Source of the DNA: Pseudomonas sp. GL-B-19
GTDB lineage: Bacteria > Pseudomonadota > Gammaproteobacteria > Pseudomonadales > Pseudomonadaceae
Length of the DNA: 64,000 nt
NCBI RefSeq assembly: GCF_019956415.1
Contig: NZ_JAHBDK010000020.1
Coordinates: 124,001-188,000 of the forward strand
Direction: 5' to 3'
The first letter of the stretch is position 1. Each line of letters begins with the position of its first letter. The notes under the pieces were generated by a model. The model was given only the letters and a program-made list of their open reading frames with translations. It did not search any database and had not been told where the DNA came from. Below are positions 42,685 through 51,519 of this stretch, piece by piece. Both the position numbers and the translations under genes were made by a program.

Positions 42685-43358
42685 CGGTCATCACCGGCCA
42701 CGCCGTAGCCCGGGGAGCGATCGGGGGCGAGGGCGCGGTCGATGTAGTCCTGGACTTGCGGGCGGTAGGCGTCCCATAGACGTTGAAGGTCACCGACAGG
42801 ATTCTCGTCGGCCCAATCCACTCGCAGGTTGATGATCGGCCATGTCAGCTCACCGACCACCACCAGCGCAGCAGAGTGCACCGGACCGGCCTCGCCGCCA
42901 GCAGCGATGGCCGCATGCATCGCGGCCAGCAGGCGATCGGCCAACTGGCCTTCGCCTTGCTCGAAAGTGCTGACCATCGCCTCGATCACCCCGCGGTCAG
43001 CGAGCATGTTGCCCGCCGCCACGCACTGCTCGCCCGACACCGCATTATGGGTGCCGAGGGTTTCGCTGCCGCTGAAATGGACGGCGCGACCCAGGTGATC
43101 AATCGCCGTCAGCTGTCGGTATTGGCTGTAGCCATTGCTGGTCAGGGCCTTGTCGAGCGCTTCGGCCGGGGCGAGGCCCTGTTCCAGCAGGTCGAGCACT
43201 TCAGGACCCAGGGCCGGCAAGGTGATGTTCTGGGTCGACACCGCGCCCACACCAGGGCGCAGCCATGGGCAACGGGCACCCACGGCGATGCTTGATGAAC
43301 TGATGGCAATGCCCAGCTGGCCAGTGTCCGCACACCGGGCCACGATTGAAAAGGTCAT
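42681..43358 (-). CDS. DUF1028 family (Ntn-hydrolase fold) protein
   Basis: A 225-residue protein starting MTFSIVARCADTGQLGIAIS. The opening strand, the ALGPEVLDLLEQGLAPAEAL helix and the SGEQCVAAGNML block belong to DUF1028, an Ntn-hydrolase-like family often located beside M20 peptidases and RidA proteins in amine or urate-type degradation clusters. No reaction is proved for it. It overlaps the M20 gene (ATGA) and lies 11 bases after the Rid gene. Confidence 0.8.
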   Translation of the reverse strand: MTFSIVARCADTGQLGIAISSSSIAVGARCPWLRPGVGAVSTQNITLPALGPEVLDLLEQGLAPAEALDKALTSNGYSQYRQLTAIDHLGRAVHFSGSETLGTHNAVSGEQCVAAGNMLADRGVIEAMVSTFEQGEGQLADRLLAAMHAAIAAGGEAGPVHSAALVVVGELTWPIINLRVDWADENPVGDLQRLWDAYRPQVQDYIDRALAPDRSPGYGVAGDDR

Positions 43359-43369
43359 GGGAAGCCTCC

Positions 43370-43780
43370 TTACTCCGGGATAACCGCGATTACATCGATT
43401 TCCATCAACCACTGCGGCTGACCCAGGGCCGACACCACCAGCCCGGTGGAGATCGGGAACACACCCTTGAGCCATTTGCCGACTTCCTGGTACACCGGCT
43501 CGCGGTAGCGCGGGTCAATCAGGTAGGTGGTGGTTTTGACGATATGGCTCAGGTCGCTGCCGGCTTCTTCCAGCAGTTGCTTGACGTTCTTCATCGCTTG
43601 TTCGGTCTGGGCGCGCGGGTCGCCGAGGCCAATCAGGTTGCCCTCGAAATCAGTGCCCACCTGGCCGCGCACATACACGGTATTACCGGCGCGTACGGCT
43701 TGGCACAGGTCGTTGTCCAGGGTTTGGTTAGGGTAGGTTTCCTTGGTGTTGAACATACGGATACGAGTGTGAGTAGGCAT
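43370..43780 (-). CDS. Rid-family protein (YjgF/YER057c/UK114), non-RidA subgroup
   Basis: A 136-residue protein starting MPTHTRIRMFNTKETYPNQT. It has the trimeric Rid fold pattern (YVRGQVGTDFEGNLIGLGDP, KTTTYLIDPRYREPV). The arginine of the RidA site (FPARS) is replaced: here the block reads VFPISTG, so it is not a classical RidA deaminase but one of the other Rid groups. These often remove or channel reactive imines made by flavin or amine oxidases. The adjacent flavin monooxygenase gene fits such a role. Confidence 0.8.
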   Translation of the reverse strand: MPTHTRIRMFNTKETYPNQTLDNDLCQAVRAGNTVYVRGQVGTDFEGNLIGLGDPRAQTEQAMKNVKQLLEEAGSDLSHIVKTTTYLIDPRYREPVYQEVGKWLKGVFPISTGLVVSALGQPQWLMEIDVIAVIPE

Positions 43781-43804
43781 CAAAAAAACTCCGGAAAAAA
43801 GGGA

Positions 43805-45094
43805 TCAGTCGTTGACAGGGAACTGACGAACCACCGGGGCGGCGTCGCGGTACTCAAGGTATTGGCGCTGAATGGCGATATGGTCGGCGACGTATTTGGC
43901 GTCGTGCCACACGCCCCAGATAAACGACGAGCCACGGCGCGACTGCCACGGCAAACCGAGGAAATAGATCCCGGATTCGCTGGAGACGCCGCGTTGATGC
44001 TGGGGCTTGCCGGCGGCGTCAAACGCATCGACCTTCAGCCAGCTGTAGTCCACGGCAAACCCAGTGGCCCAAATGATCGAGGTGATGCCGGCTTTGTCGA
44101 GGTCCAGTTCCAGAATCGGGTTCTTGATACAGTCGGCGTCGGGAAACACGCGACGGGCTTCAGGCTCCAGCGGCAAGTCCAGGCCGTTGCGCTCCACGTA
44201 GGCGTCGGCCGCATCCAGCAAGGCCAGGTAGTTTTCATCGCCACGCGCCAGGTTTTCCACCAGGTTGGGCTGGAAGCTGGCGAGGTTGCCGCTGAAGGAT
44301 TGCGTGAGGCCAACCAGGGTCATGCCTTGCTGGGCCAGCTCACGGAAATCGATTGTCTTGCCGCCGTGTGCGCCGCTCACTGCAATGGTTACGTGCTCAC
44401 GGCCGGGTTTCATCGCCGCTTGGTCCCACTCGCCCAACACCCCCAGCCACCAGCAGAAATCCCGGTTGCGATAGGCGCGGGGCGGGCGGTCGTGGGCGCC
44501 GACCGACAGGTACACCTGGCGTCCGGAACGTTGCAACTCATCGGCGATCTGCACACCGGAAGAGCCTGCACCTACCACTAGCACGGCACCGGCCGGCAGT
44601 TGGGCAGGGTTGCGATAATCGGCAGAGTGGATCTGATGCAGCGCGCAGTCTTCAGGTGCAATCGGCGGAATCACCGGTTTCTGGAACGGCCCGGTGGCTG
44701 CCACTACGCGGTTGGCTTCGATCACGCCTTCGCTGGTGTGCACGGTAAAGCCTGGGCGGCCGACATTACGCACCACCGAGAGTACATCCACGCCGGTACG
44801 GATCGGCGCATTGAACTTGCGGGCATAAGCTTCAAAGTAATCGGCGACGCGTTCTTTGGGGGCGAAGCCATCGGCGGCGACGTCATCGAATTCCAGGCCT
44901 GGAAAACGGTCATGCCAGGCCGGACCGTTAGCCACCAACGAATCCCAGCGCCCGGTGCGCCAGCGCTCGGCAATGCGGCTGCGCTCCAGCACCAGATGCG
45001 GCACGTCTTGTTTGCTCAGGTGCTCACTCATGGCCACGCCAGCCTGACCGGCTCCCACTACCAGGGTGTCTGTTTTTGTTATTGCTTCAGTCAT
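43805..45094 (-). CDS. Flavin-containing monooxygenase
   Basis: A 429-residue protein starting MTEAITKTDTLVVGAGQAGV. The FAD site is VVGAGQAG near residue 12 and the NADPH site VVGAGSSGVQIADEL near 175; ATGPFQKP and WATGFAVDYSW complete the class-B pattern. Such enzymes oxygenate nitrogen, sulfur or ketone groups. The gene is first in the operon FMO, Rid, DUF1028, M20, and divergent from a LuxR-type regulator. An N-hydroxylation or oxidative deamination step of an amine is a fair guess. Confidence 0.8.
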   Translation of the reverse strand: MTEAITKTDTLVVGAGQAGVAMSEHLSKQDVPHLVLERSRIAERWRTGRWDSLVANGPAWHDRFPGLEFDDVAADGFAPKERVADYFEAYARKFNAPIRTGVDVLSVVRNVGRPGFTVHTSEGVIEANRVVAATGPFQKPVIPPIAPEDCALHQIHSADYRNPAQLPAGAVLVVGAGSSGVQIADELQRSGRQVYLSVGAHDRPPRAYRNRDFCWWLGVLGEWDQAAMKPGREHVTIAVSGAHGGKTIDFRELAQQGMTLVGLTQSFSGNLASFQPNLVENLARGDENYLALLDAADAYVERNGLDLPLEPEARRVFPDADCIKNPILELDLDKAGITSIIWATGFAVDYSWLKVDAFDAAGKPQHQRGVSSESGIYFLGLPWQSRRGSSFIWGVWHDAKYVADHIAIQRQYLEYRDAAPVVRQFPVND

Positions 45095-45289
45095 GTGTCT
45101 GTCCTTGCGTAATGCAGTTGGATTCAGTTCGTGCATGACTTCAAGGCTAGGGGGAGGGGGGCTATTAATAAAATATTATTAAGCTGGGAAGTGAGCATAA
45201 ATATCGGATGCAGGCTCACCCTATCGGGTGATTTCGATGGTTTCCCGGGTGTGGGACCATCTCTAACGTTCTTACAGCGAGTCTTCAAA

Positions 45290-46129
45290 GTGGAAAACGA
45301 CCGGCTTTCTTCTGCGCAATGGTTTGAACAGATCGCCAAGGTAACCGAGAGCATCGGGCAAGCGGGCTTCGCCGCTACTTTGTTCGAGGCCCTCGGTTGT
45401 ATCTGCCCGATCCAGGCCACCACGCTCTACCTGTATCCGCACGGTGGCATGCCCAGCGCATTGTTTGAATTGGAAGGCCCATGGCTGCCGCAGGGTAATG
45501 TGCGTCAGTACCTGTCGGGCTTCTATTTGCTCGATCCGTTTTACGGCGCGTGCGTAGAGGGTGTCGGCTCCGGGTGTTACGACCTTGCCGATGTCGCCCC
45601 CGATCATTTCGAGCTCAGCGAGTACTTCCAGTCGTTTTACCGACATTCGCACCTGGAGGATGAGTTGAACTACATCCTGCAGTCCAATAACGGGTTGAGT
45701 CTGGCGGTATCACTGGCATTTACGCAGAAGCTGGACGCGGCCACCACCCAACAATTCAAGCGTATAGCGCCCTGGGTGCTGGCGGTGTTGGGCAAACACT
45801 TCGTGGGTCTGGAAGCGCAGGGTTCGCGCTTTGAAAGCCTGCTGGAGCAGCGTATTCACTCGGCGCTGAACAATTTTGGCTCGTCGATCCTGACCGAGCG
45901 CGAATGTCGTATCGCCCAATTGATCCTGCGTGGGCACTCCACCCGCTCGCTTGCCGAGCGCCTGGGTGTATCGGAAGACACCATCAAATCCCACCGCAAA
46001 AACATCTACAGCAAGCTCGATATCGGTGCGCAATCGGAACTGTTTTCGCTGTTCATCGATTCGTTGGCCGAGGCACAGGGCGTGCTGAGCAAGGACCCCC
46101 TTGAAAGCTACATGAACAAGATCCGCTGA
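45290..46129 (+). CDS. LuxR-family regulator with N-terminal sensing domain
   Basis: Residues 215-275 are a LuxR-type HTH (SSILTERECRIAQLILRGHS, LAERLGVSEDTIKSHRKNIY). The first 190 residues look like a GAF/autoinducer-binding-like region with FYLLDPFY and YFQSFY. The start is uncertain: a GTG at 45290 (VENDRLSSAQWFEQIAK) gives a usual length of 279; the frame is open to 45131. It lies between the FMO operon (divergent) and the aminotransferase (30 bases downstream), so it probably controls both. Confidence 0.75.
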   Translation: MENDRLSSAQWFEQIAKVTESIGQAGFAATLFEALGCICPIQATTLYLYPHGGMPSALFELEGPWLPQGNVRQYLSGFYLLDPFYGACVEGVGSGCYDLADVAPDHFELSEYFQSFYRHSHLEDELNYILQSNNGLSLAVSLAFTQKLDAATTQQFKRIAPWVLAVLGKHFVGLEAQGSRFESLLEQRIHSALNNFGSSILTERECRIAQLILRGHSTRSLAERLGVSEDTIKSHRKNIYSKLDIGAQSELFSLFIDSLAEAQGVLSKDPLESYMNKIR

Positions 46130-46159
46130 GCGGATGACGACTAACAAGAGAGAGAAAAC

Positions 46160-47542
46160 ATGAACCTGCCATTCGAACCCAAACGCCAGACCCAGGACTA
46201 TCAGAAGTCCGACGCGGCCCACCACATCCATGCGTTTCTGGATCAAAAGGCGCTGAATGCCGAAGGCCCACGCGTGATGGTGCGTGGTGAGGGCCTGTAT
46301 CTGTGGGACAGTGAAGGTAAGCGCTACCTGGACGGCATGTCGGGTCTGTGGTGCACCCAGCTCGGTTATGGGCGAAAGGACCTGACCGCCGCCGCCGCCG
46401 CGCAGATGGACCAGTTGGCGTACTACAACATGTTCTTCCACACCACTCATCCGGCGGTGATTGAGCTGTCCGAGCTGCTGTTCAGCCTGCTGCCGGGCCA
46501 CTACAGTCACGTGATCTATACCAACTCCGGCTCCGAAGCCAACGAGGTGTTGATCCGTACCGTTCGCCGCTACTGGCAAGTGGTCGGCCAACCCAAGAAA
46601 AAGATCATGATCGGTCGCTGGAATGGCTATCACGGCTCCACCCTGGCGGCTTCTGCGCTGGGCGGCATGAAGTTCATGCACGAGATGGGCGGCATGATTC
46701 CTGACGTGGCGCACATCGATGAGCCCTACTGGTACGCACAGGGCGGCGACTTGACTCCGGCCGAGTTCGGTCGTCGCTGCGCCTTGCAACTGGAAGAGAA
46801 GATTCTCGAACTGGGCGCCGAAAATGTTGCGGGCTTTATCGCCGAACCCTTCCAGGGCGCAGGCGGGATGATTTTCCCGCCGCAAAGCTACTGGCCGGAA
46901 ATCCAGCGCATCTGCCGTCAATACGATGTGCTGCTGTGCGCCGATGAGGTGATTGGCGGTTTTGGTCGCACGGGCGAGTGGTTTGCCCACGAGTATTTCG
47001 GCTTCGAACCCGACACCCTGTCGATCGCCAAGGGCCTGACCTCCGGCTATATCCCCATGGGCGGCCTGGTGCTGAGCAAACGCATTGCGGATGCGCTGGT
47101 GGAGCGGGGCGGCGTGTTCGCCCACGGCCTGACCTATTCAGGGCACCCGGTCGCGGCGGCGGTTGCACTCGCCAACCTCAAGGCGTTGCGTGATGAAGGC
47201 ATTGTTCGCACGGTGAAGGAAGATACCGGGCCGTACTTGCAGCAGATCCTGCGTGAAGTGTTTGGCAACCATCCGATGATCGGCGAGATCCAGGGAACCG
47301 GTCTGCTCGCGGCCATGCAGTTCGCCGAGGACAAAGACACACGCAAGCGCTTCGACAATGAAAATGACCTGGCCTGGCAGTGCCGCACCTTTGGTTTTGA
47401 AGAGGGTGTGATCATTCGCTCGACACTCGGCCGCATGATCATGGCGCCGGCACTGGTAGCAACGCGCGCGGAACTCGACGAACTGGTGGACAAGACCCGT
47501 ATCGCGGTAGACCGCACCGCACGGATCGCGGGAAAGCTGTGA
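46160..47542 (+). CDS. Class III aminotransferase (diamine/omega-amino acid : pyruvate)
   Basis: A 460-residue PLP enzyme starting MNLPFEPKRQTQDYQKSDAA. The PLP lysine is in SIAKGLTSGY. The cofactor-binding NSGSEANEVLIRTVRR, GRWNGYHGS and DEVIGGFGRTG are all there. It resembles SpuC-type polyamine:pyruvate aminotransferases. With the permease and aldehyde dehydrogenase that follow, it would turn an imported amine into an aldehyde and then an acid. The exact amine is not shown. Confidence 0.85.
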   Translation: MNLPFEPKRQTQDYQKSDAAHHIHAFLDQKALNAEGPRVMVRGEGLYLWDSEGKRYLDGMSGLWCTQLGYGRKDLTAAAAAQMDQLAYYNMFFHTTHPAVIELSELLFSLLPGHYSHVIYTNSGSEANEVLIRTVRRYWQVVGQPKKKIMIGRWNGYHGSTLAASALGGMKFMHEMGGMIPDVAHIDEPYWYAQGGDLTPAEFGRRCALQLEEKILELGAENVAGFIAEPFQGAGGMIFPPQSYWPEIQRICRQYDVLLCADEVIGGFGRTGEWFAHEYFGFEPDTLSIAKGLTSGYIPMGGLVLSKRIADALVERGGVFAHGLTYSGHPVAAAVALANLKALRDEGIVRTVKEDTGPYLQQILREVFGNHPMIGEIQGTGLLAAMQFAEDKDTRKRFDNENDLAWQCRTFGFEEGVIIRSTLGRMIMAPALVATRAELDELVDKTRIAVDRTARIAGKL

Positions 47543-47694
47543 AGTGAGCGGTTTTCCACCCCCGCGCAAGGGGTGGAGAACCGCATCGTTACATTGCCCT
47601 GCGTGCACATAGGGCAGCCCACTTTTCAACGGATAACGGTATCGATTTCATCGGATACCGCGGCGTCCTGCATGCCCATTTCCAGGAGTCAGCA

Positions 47695-49074
47695 ATGAAT
47701 ACAATAACAAACGTGGCCGATACTCCCTCCCATCATTCCCCATCGCAACCCACTTCATCGCGTAGGTTTCGACAGCCCCTGGGGCTCGTCGGACTGGTAC
47801 TTTTCGGTCTGGCATACATGGTCCCGCTGGCGGTGTTTACAACCTATGGTCTCGTCACCCAGATGACCAAAGGGCACTTGCCCACCGCCTACCTGCTGAC
47901 CCTTGCGGCCATGTTGTTGACCGCTTACAGCTATGGACGCATGGTCCAGGCGCACCCCTATTCAGGATCGGTTTATACCTATACGCGCAAGGCATTTGGC
48001 GCGTATTTCGGCTTTATTGCCGGTTGGACCTTGTTACTGGATTACATCTTCTTGCCGTTGCTCAGTTATCTGCTGATCGGCATCTACATGTCGGAATATT
48101 TTCCCGCTGTGCCTACCGCCGTGTGGGTGCTCGGTTCAATTGCGCTGGTCACCGTTCTAAATCTGGTCGGCATCGAGTCCATCACTCGGGTCAACTGGAT
48201 ACTCGTGGTTGCCCAGTTGGTCTTCATCGTTGTGTTCGTCGCGTTATCGCTTCACAACCTGAGTGGGCATTCCGCCCCGGTTTCGCTGCTCGCACCTTTC
48301 CATCATGAAGGTTTCAGCATGCCGCTGATCATGGCGGGCGCTGCGGTACTCTGCCTGTCGTTTCTTGGCTTCGATGCCGTGTCGACCATGGCCGAGGAAA
48401 CACCCAACCCGCGAAAAACCATTCCGCTCGCCATTATGGTGGTGTCGTTGTTCGGGGGGCTGTTGTTTCTGCTGGTTTCGTATTTCGCCCAGATGGTGTT
48501 TCCGGAATGGAACAGTTTCGTCGACCCTGATTCAGCCTCAGTGGACGTGATGCGCCGCGTCGGCGGTGAACTGCTGGTGACCGCATTTACCGCGACCTAT
48601 GTAGCGGGCTGTTTCGCTTCGGCAATGGTCTCCCAGGCGAGTGTCTCGCGCGTGCTGTTCGCGATGGGGCGTGATGGAGCATTGCCAAGCGTGTTCGGCA
48701 AGCTGGTCACGAAAAAGCGCGTGCCGGCCACCGCGATCATGCTGGTCAGCCTGTTCTCGCTGATTGCCTTGTTTATCACCCTGGATACCGTCGCCAACAT
48801 GATCAGCTTCGGCGCGCTCTTCGCGTTCTCGGCGGTGAACCTGGCGGTGATCAAGCACTACCTGGTCGACCAGAAACTGCGCGGCACACGCAACTACCTG
48901 ATGTACGCGGCGCTGCCGGCCCTGGGGTTTCTCAGCACCATTTGGCTGTGGACGAGCCTTTCCGGTATGGCGTTCACGATTGGTCTGTGCTGGATGGGCT
49001 TGGGGCTGATTTGTTTGTTGGGTGTCACGCGTGGGTTCAGGGTGAAGATGCCGGACTTGCAGATGGCGGAGTGA
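47695..49074 (+). CDS. APC-family amine/amino acid permease (PuuP-like)
   Basis: A 459-residue membrane protein with about 12 hydrophobic segments starting after RRFRQPLGLVGLVLFGLAYM. The first transmembrane part GLVLFGLAYMVPLAVFTTYG and FLGFDAVSTMAEETPNPRKT near residue 230 are APC-superfamily hallmarks, closest in style to PuuP-like putrescine importers. It lies between the aminotransferase and aldehyde dehydrogenase and likely brings in their substrate. Confidence 0.8.
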   Translation: MNTITNVADTPSHHSPSQPTSSRRFRQPLGLVGLVLFGLAYMVPLAVFTTYGLVTQMTKGHLPTAYLLTLAAMLLTAYSYGRMVQAHPYSGSVYTYTRKAFGAYFGFIAGWTLLLDYIFLPLLSYLLIGIYMSEYFPAVPTAVWVLGSIALVTVLNLVGIESITRVNWILVVAQLVFIVVFVALSLHNLSGHSAPVSLLAPFHHEGFSMPLIMAGAAVLCLSFLGFDAVSTMAEETPNPRKTIPLAIMVVSLFGGLLFLLVSYFAQMVFPEWNSFVDPDSASVDVMRRVGGELLVTAFTATYVAGCFASAMVSQASVSRVLFAMGRDGALPSVFGKLVTKKRVPATAIMLVSLFSLIALFITLDTVANMISFGALFAFSAVNLAVIKHYLVDQKLRGTRNYLMYAALPALGFLSTIWLWTSLSGMAFTIGLCWMGLGLICLLGVTRGFRVKMPDLQMAE

Positions 49075-49222
49075 TACATCCCAACACACGCAGGTTTTGA
49101 CAGCAGGTCATTGCGGTTTGAGTCGGCTGCGATGACCTGTACCTCCTGCCTCGATAGTTTGCGCACCATCCATCCAGATCAATAACAACTGACCGTGTAG
49201 ACGGTCAATGTGGGAGTACTAC

Positions 49223-50713
49223 GTGTTCGACCTTAACTACTGGCAGCAGCGTGTTGCCCGCCAATCCTTCATCGACACCGCCTTGATCGGCGGCCAGCCA
49301 GTGTCGTCGATATCCGGAGCGACATTCGACGCCATCAACCCTGCGACCAATCAATTGCTCGCGCGTGTTGCCGCATGCGGCGAAGAAGACGTCAACCTGG
49401 CAGTGCGCTCCGCACGCCGGGCTTTCAATGCAGGCCCTTGGCGGCGTATGTCCCCCGGCGAGCGCAAGAAAATCCTGATCAAACTTTCCGAGTTGCTGAT
49501 GGTGCACCGCGAAGAGCTGGCACTGCTCGATTCGCTGAACATGGGCAAGCCGGTGATGGATGCCTACAACGTGGATGTGCCCGGTGCCGCCCACGTCTTC
49601 GCCTGGTACGGCGAAGCGCTCGACAAGGTTTACGATCAGGTCGCGCCTACCGCCCGGAATGCGTTGGCCACCATCACGCGGGAAGCCTTGGGGGTAGTTG
49701 CCGCAGTAGTGCCGTGGAACTTCCCGCTGGACATGGCTGCGTGGAAACTGGCGCCTGCATTGGCGGCCGGCAACAGCGTGGTACTCAAGCCCGCCGAGCA
49801 ATCGCCATTTTCGGCCCTGCGTCTGGCTCAGCTTGCCTTGGAAGCAGGCATTCCAGAGGGCGTGCTGAACGTGGTACCGGGCCTGGGCGAGAGCGCCGGC
49901 AAGGCACTGGGGTTGCATCCGGACGTGGATTGTCTGGTGTTCACCGGCTCCACTCAGGTAGGCAAGTACTTTATGCAGTACTCGGCGCAGTCCAACCTCA
50001 AGCAGGTCTGGCTGGAGTGCGGCGGAAAGAGCCCGAACCTGGTGTTTGAAGACTGTCAGGATCTGGACCTGGCTGCGGAGAAGGCCGCCTTCGGTATTTT
50101 CTTCAACCAGGGTGAAGTGTGCTCGGCCAATTCCCGCCTGTACGTGCAACGTTCCATCCATGACGAATTTGTCGAACGGCTGATCAGCAAGTCGCGTGCG
50201 TGGATGCCCGGTGATCCACTGAACCCTGGGAGCGCTGCTGGGGCAATCGTCGACAGTGAACAAACCAGCCGAATTATGAAAGCGGTCGCAGAGGCACGTA
50301 TTGACGGGGCCACGCTGCTGTCCGGTGGCGAGCAATTGAGCATCAATGGTTCTTCAAACTTCATTCAGCCGACGATCTTTGGTGACGTGACCAGCGGCAT
50401 GCGCATTTCACGGGATGAAGTGTTCGGTCCGGTTCTGGCGGTCAGCGCTTTTGACACTGAGGAAGAGGCGGTGCAGCAAGCCAATGACAGCATCTACGGA
50501 CTGGCTGCGTCGGTGTGGAGCGATGATCTGAACCGCGCGCACCGTGTGGCCCGTGCCTTGAATGCCGGTACTGTCTCGGTCAACACCATCGACGCGCTGG
50601 ATGTGTCGGTGCCGTTTGGCGGAGGCAAGCAGTCAGGCTTCGGTCGCGATCTATCGCTGCATTCGTTTGATAAATACACACAACTGAAAACCACCTGGTT
50701 TCAGTTGCGTTAA
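49223..50713 (+). CDS. Aldehyde dehydrogenase (PuuC/AldA type)
   Basis: A 496-residue enzyme. Catalytic Cys is in FFNQGEVCSANSRLYV, the general base Glu in LECGGKSPN, and NAD-binding parts are VPWNFPLDMAAWKLAPAL and FTGSTQVGK. It oxidises an aldehyde to the acid with NAD(P). I start at the GTG at 49223 because GGGAG lies just before it; an ATG at 49208 is also possible. Being third in the set, it should oxidise the product of the aminotransferase. Confidence 0.85.
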   Translation: MFDLNYWQQRVARQSFIDTALIGGQPVSSISGATFDAINPATNQLLARVAACGEEDVNLAVRSARRAFNAGPWRRMSPGERKKILIKLSELLMVHREELALLDSLNMGKPVMDAYNVDVPGAAHVFAWYGEALDKVYDQVAPTARNALATITREALGVVAAVVPWNFPLDMAAWKLAPALAAGNSVVLKPAEQSPFSALRLAQLALEAGIPEGVLNVVPGLGESAGKALGLHPDVDCLVFTGSTQVGKYFMQYSAQSNLKQVWLECGGKSPNLVFEDCQDLDLAAEKAAFGIFFNQGEVCSANSRLYVQRSIHDEFVERLISKSRAWMPGDPLNPGSAAGAIVDSEQTSRIMKAVAEARIDGATLLSGGEQLSINGSSNFIQPTIFGDVTSGMRISRDEVFGPVLAVSAFDTEEEAVQQANDSIYGLAASVWSDDLNRAHRVARALNAGTVSVNTIDALDVSVPFGGGKQSGFGRDLSLHSFDKYTQLKTTWFQLR

Positions 50714-50865
50714 GTACGGTTGTGAGCGGGTCGCGTATCAGACAATACGCGACTGCTGATACCAAGGGCAGGCTCGATCAACACGGATCGGGCCGGCCAT
50801 TATTGATTGAACTTTGCCACCAGGCCGAAAACAGAAAGTTCTCACTTCTGTGAGGGGCCGCTTTT

Positions 50866-51300
50866 GGCCCAGGCTGTGTGAAAACACCTGCAATTGTCTA
50901 ATCTTCTGATCGTCGAGATCGTAGCGGGGGCGATCATGAAGCGATTTATTGAAGGTGAGGCTCGGACGCAAGTCACCTTGCAAACAGCCGTCGACGACAA
51001 GCACATCTGATCATTGCCCATGAGGTGACCAACGTTGGTAATGACCGGGCGCAACTGAGCAATATGGCGAACCAGGCGCGTGAAGAGATCGGCGCTGAGT
51101 CGCTGACGGTAGTAGCCGACCGAGGCTATTAAAAAGGGTTGGAAATCCTTGCTTGCGAGCAGGCGGGTATCACCACCTTCGTATCGAAACCCCTGACATC
51201 AGGCAGCAAAGCCGAAGGCCGATTTGGTAAGCAGGACTTCATCTATGTTGCTGCATCGGACGAGTATCGATGCCCCCGCGGGACAGTTGCTGACCCGGCG
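50866..51300 (+). mobile_element. IS1182-type remnant, heavily deleted
   Basis: The end GGCCCAGGCTGTGTGAAAAC at 50866 is followed by a transposase start at 50936 (MKRFIEGEARTQVTL) that jumps to QTAVDDKH, shifts frame and continues as scraps of NMANQAREEIGAESLTVVAD and ILACEQAGITTFVSKPLTSG. It is preceded by hairpin-type sequence (50830-50865). Most of the gene is missing. 51301-51519 holds no supported gene. Confidence 0.7.
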
Positions 51301-51519
51301 GCATTCTTCGGTGGAAGACGGCATGCTTCTGCACTGTTACTGGTTCTTGGGAGTCCTGTGCAATGCACAAGCCTGGCTAGCTGTCGGGGCGGGGATTTTG
51401 ATCAGCAGGTCCTTGCTTCTCCCACTATTCCATCACATCCCTAACACAATCTGGATGTATTAGGTCAAGTACAGCGAAGAAAGCCAAGGTTAGAACCCTG
51501 GCTTCTTCAGTGCACGCTG

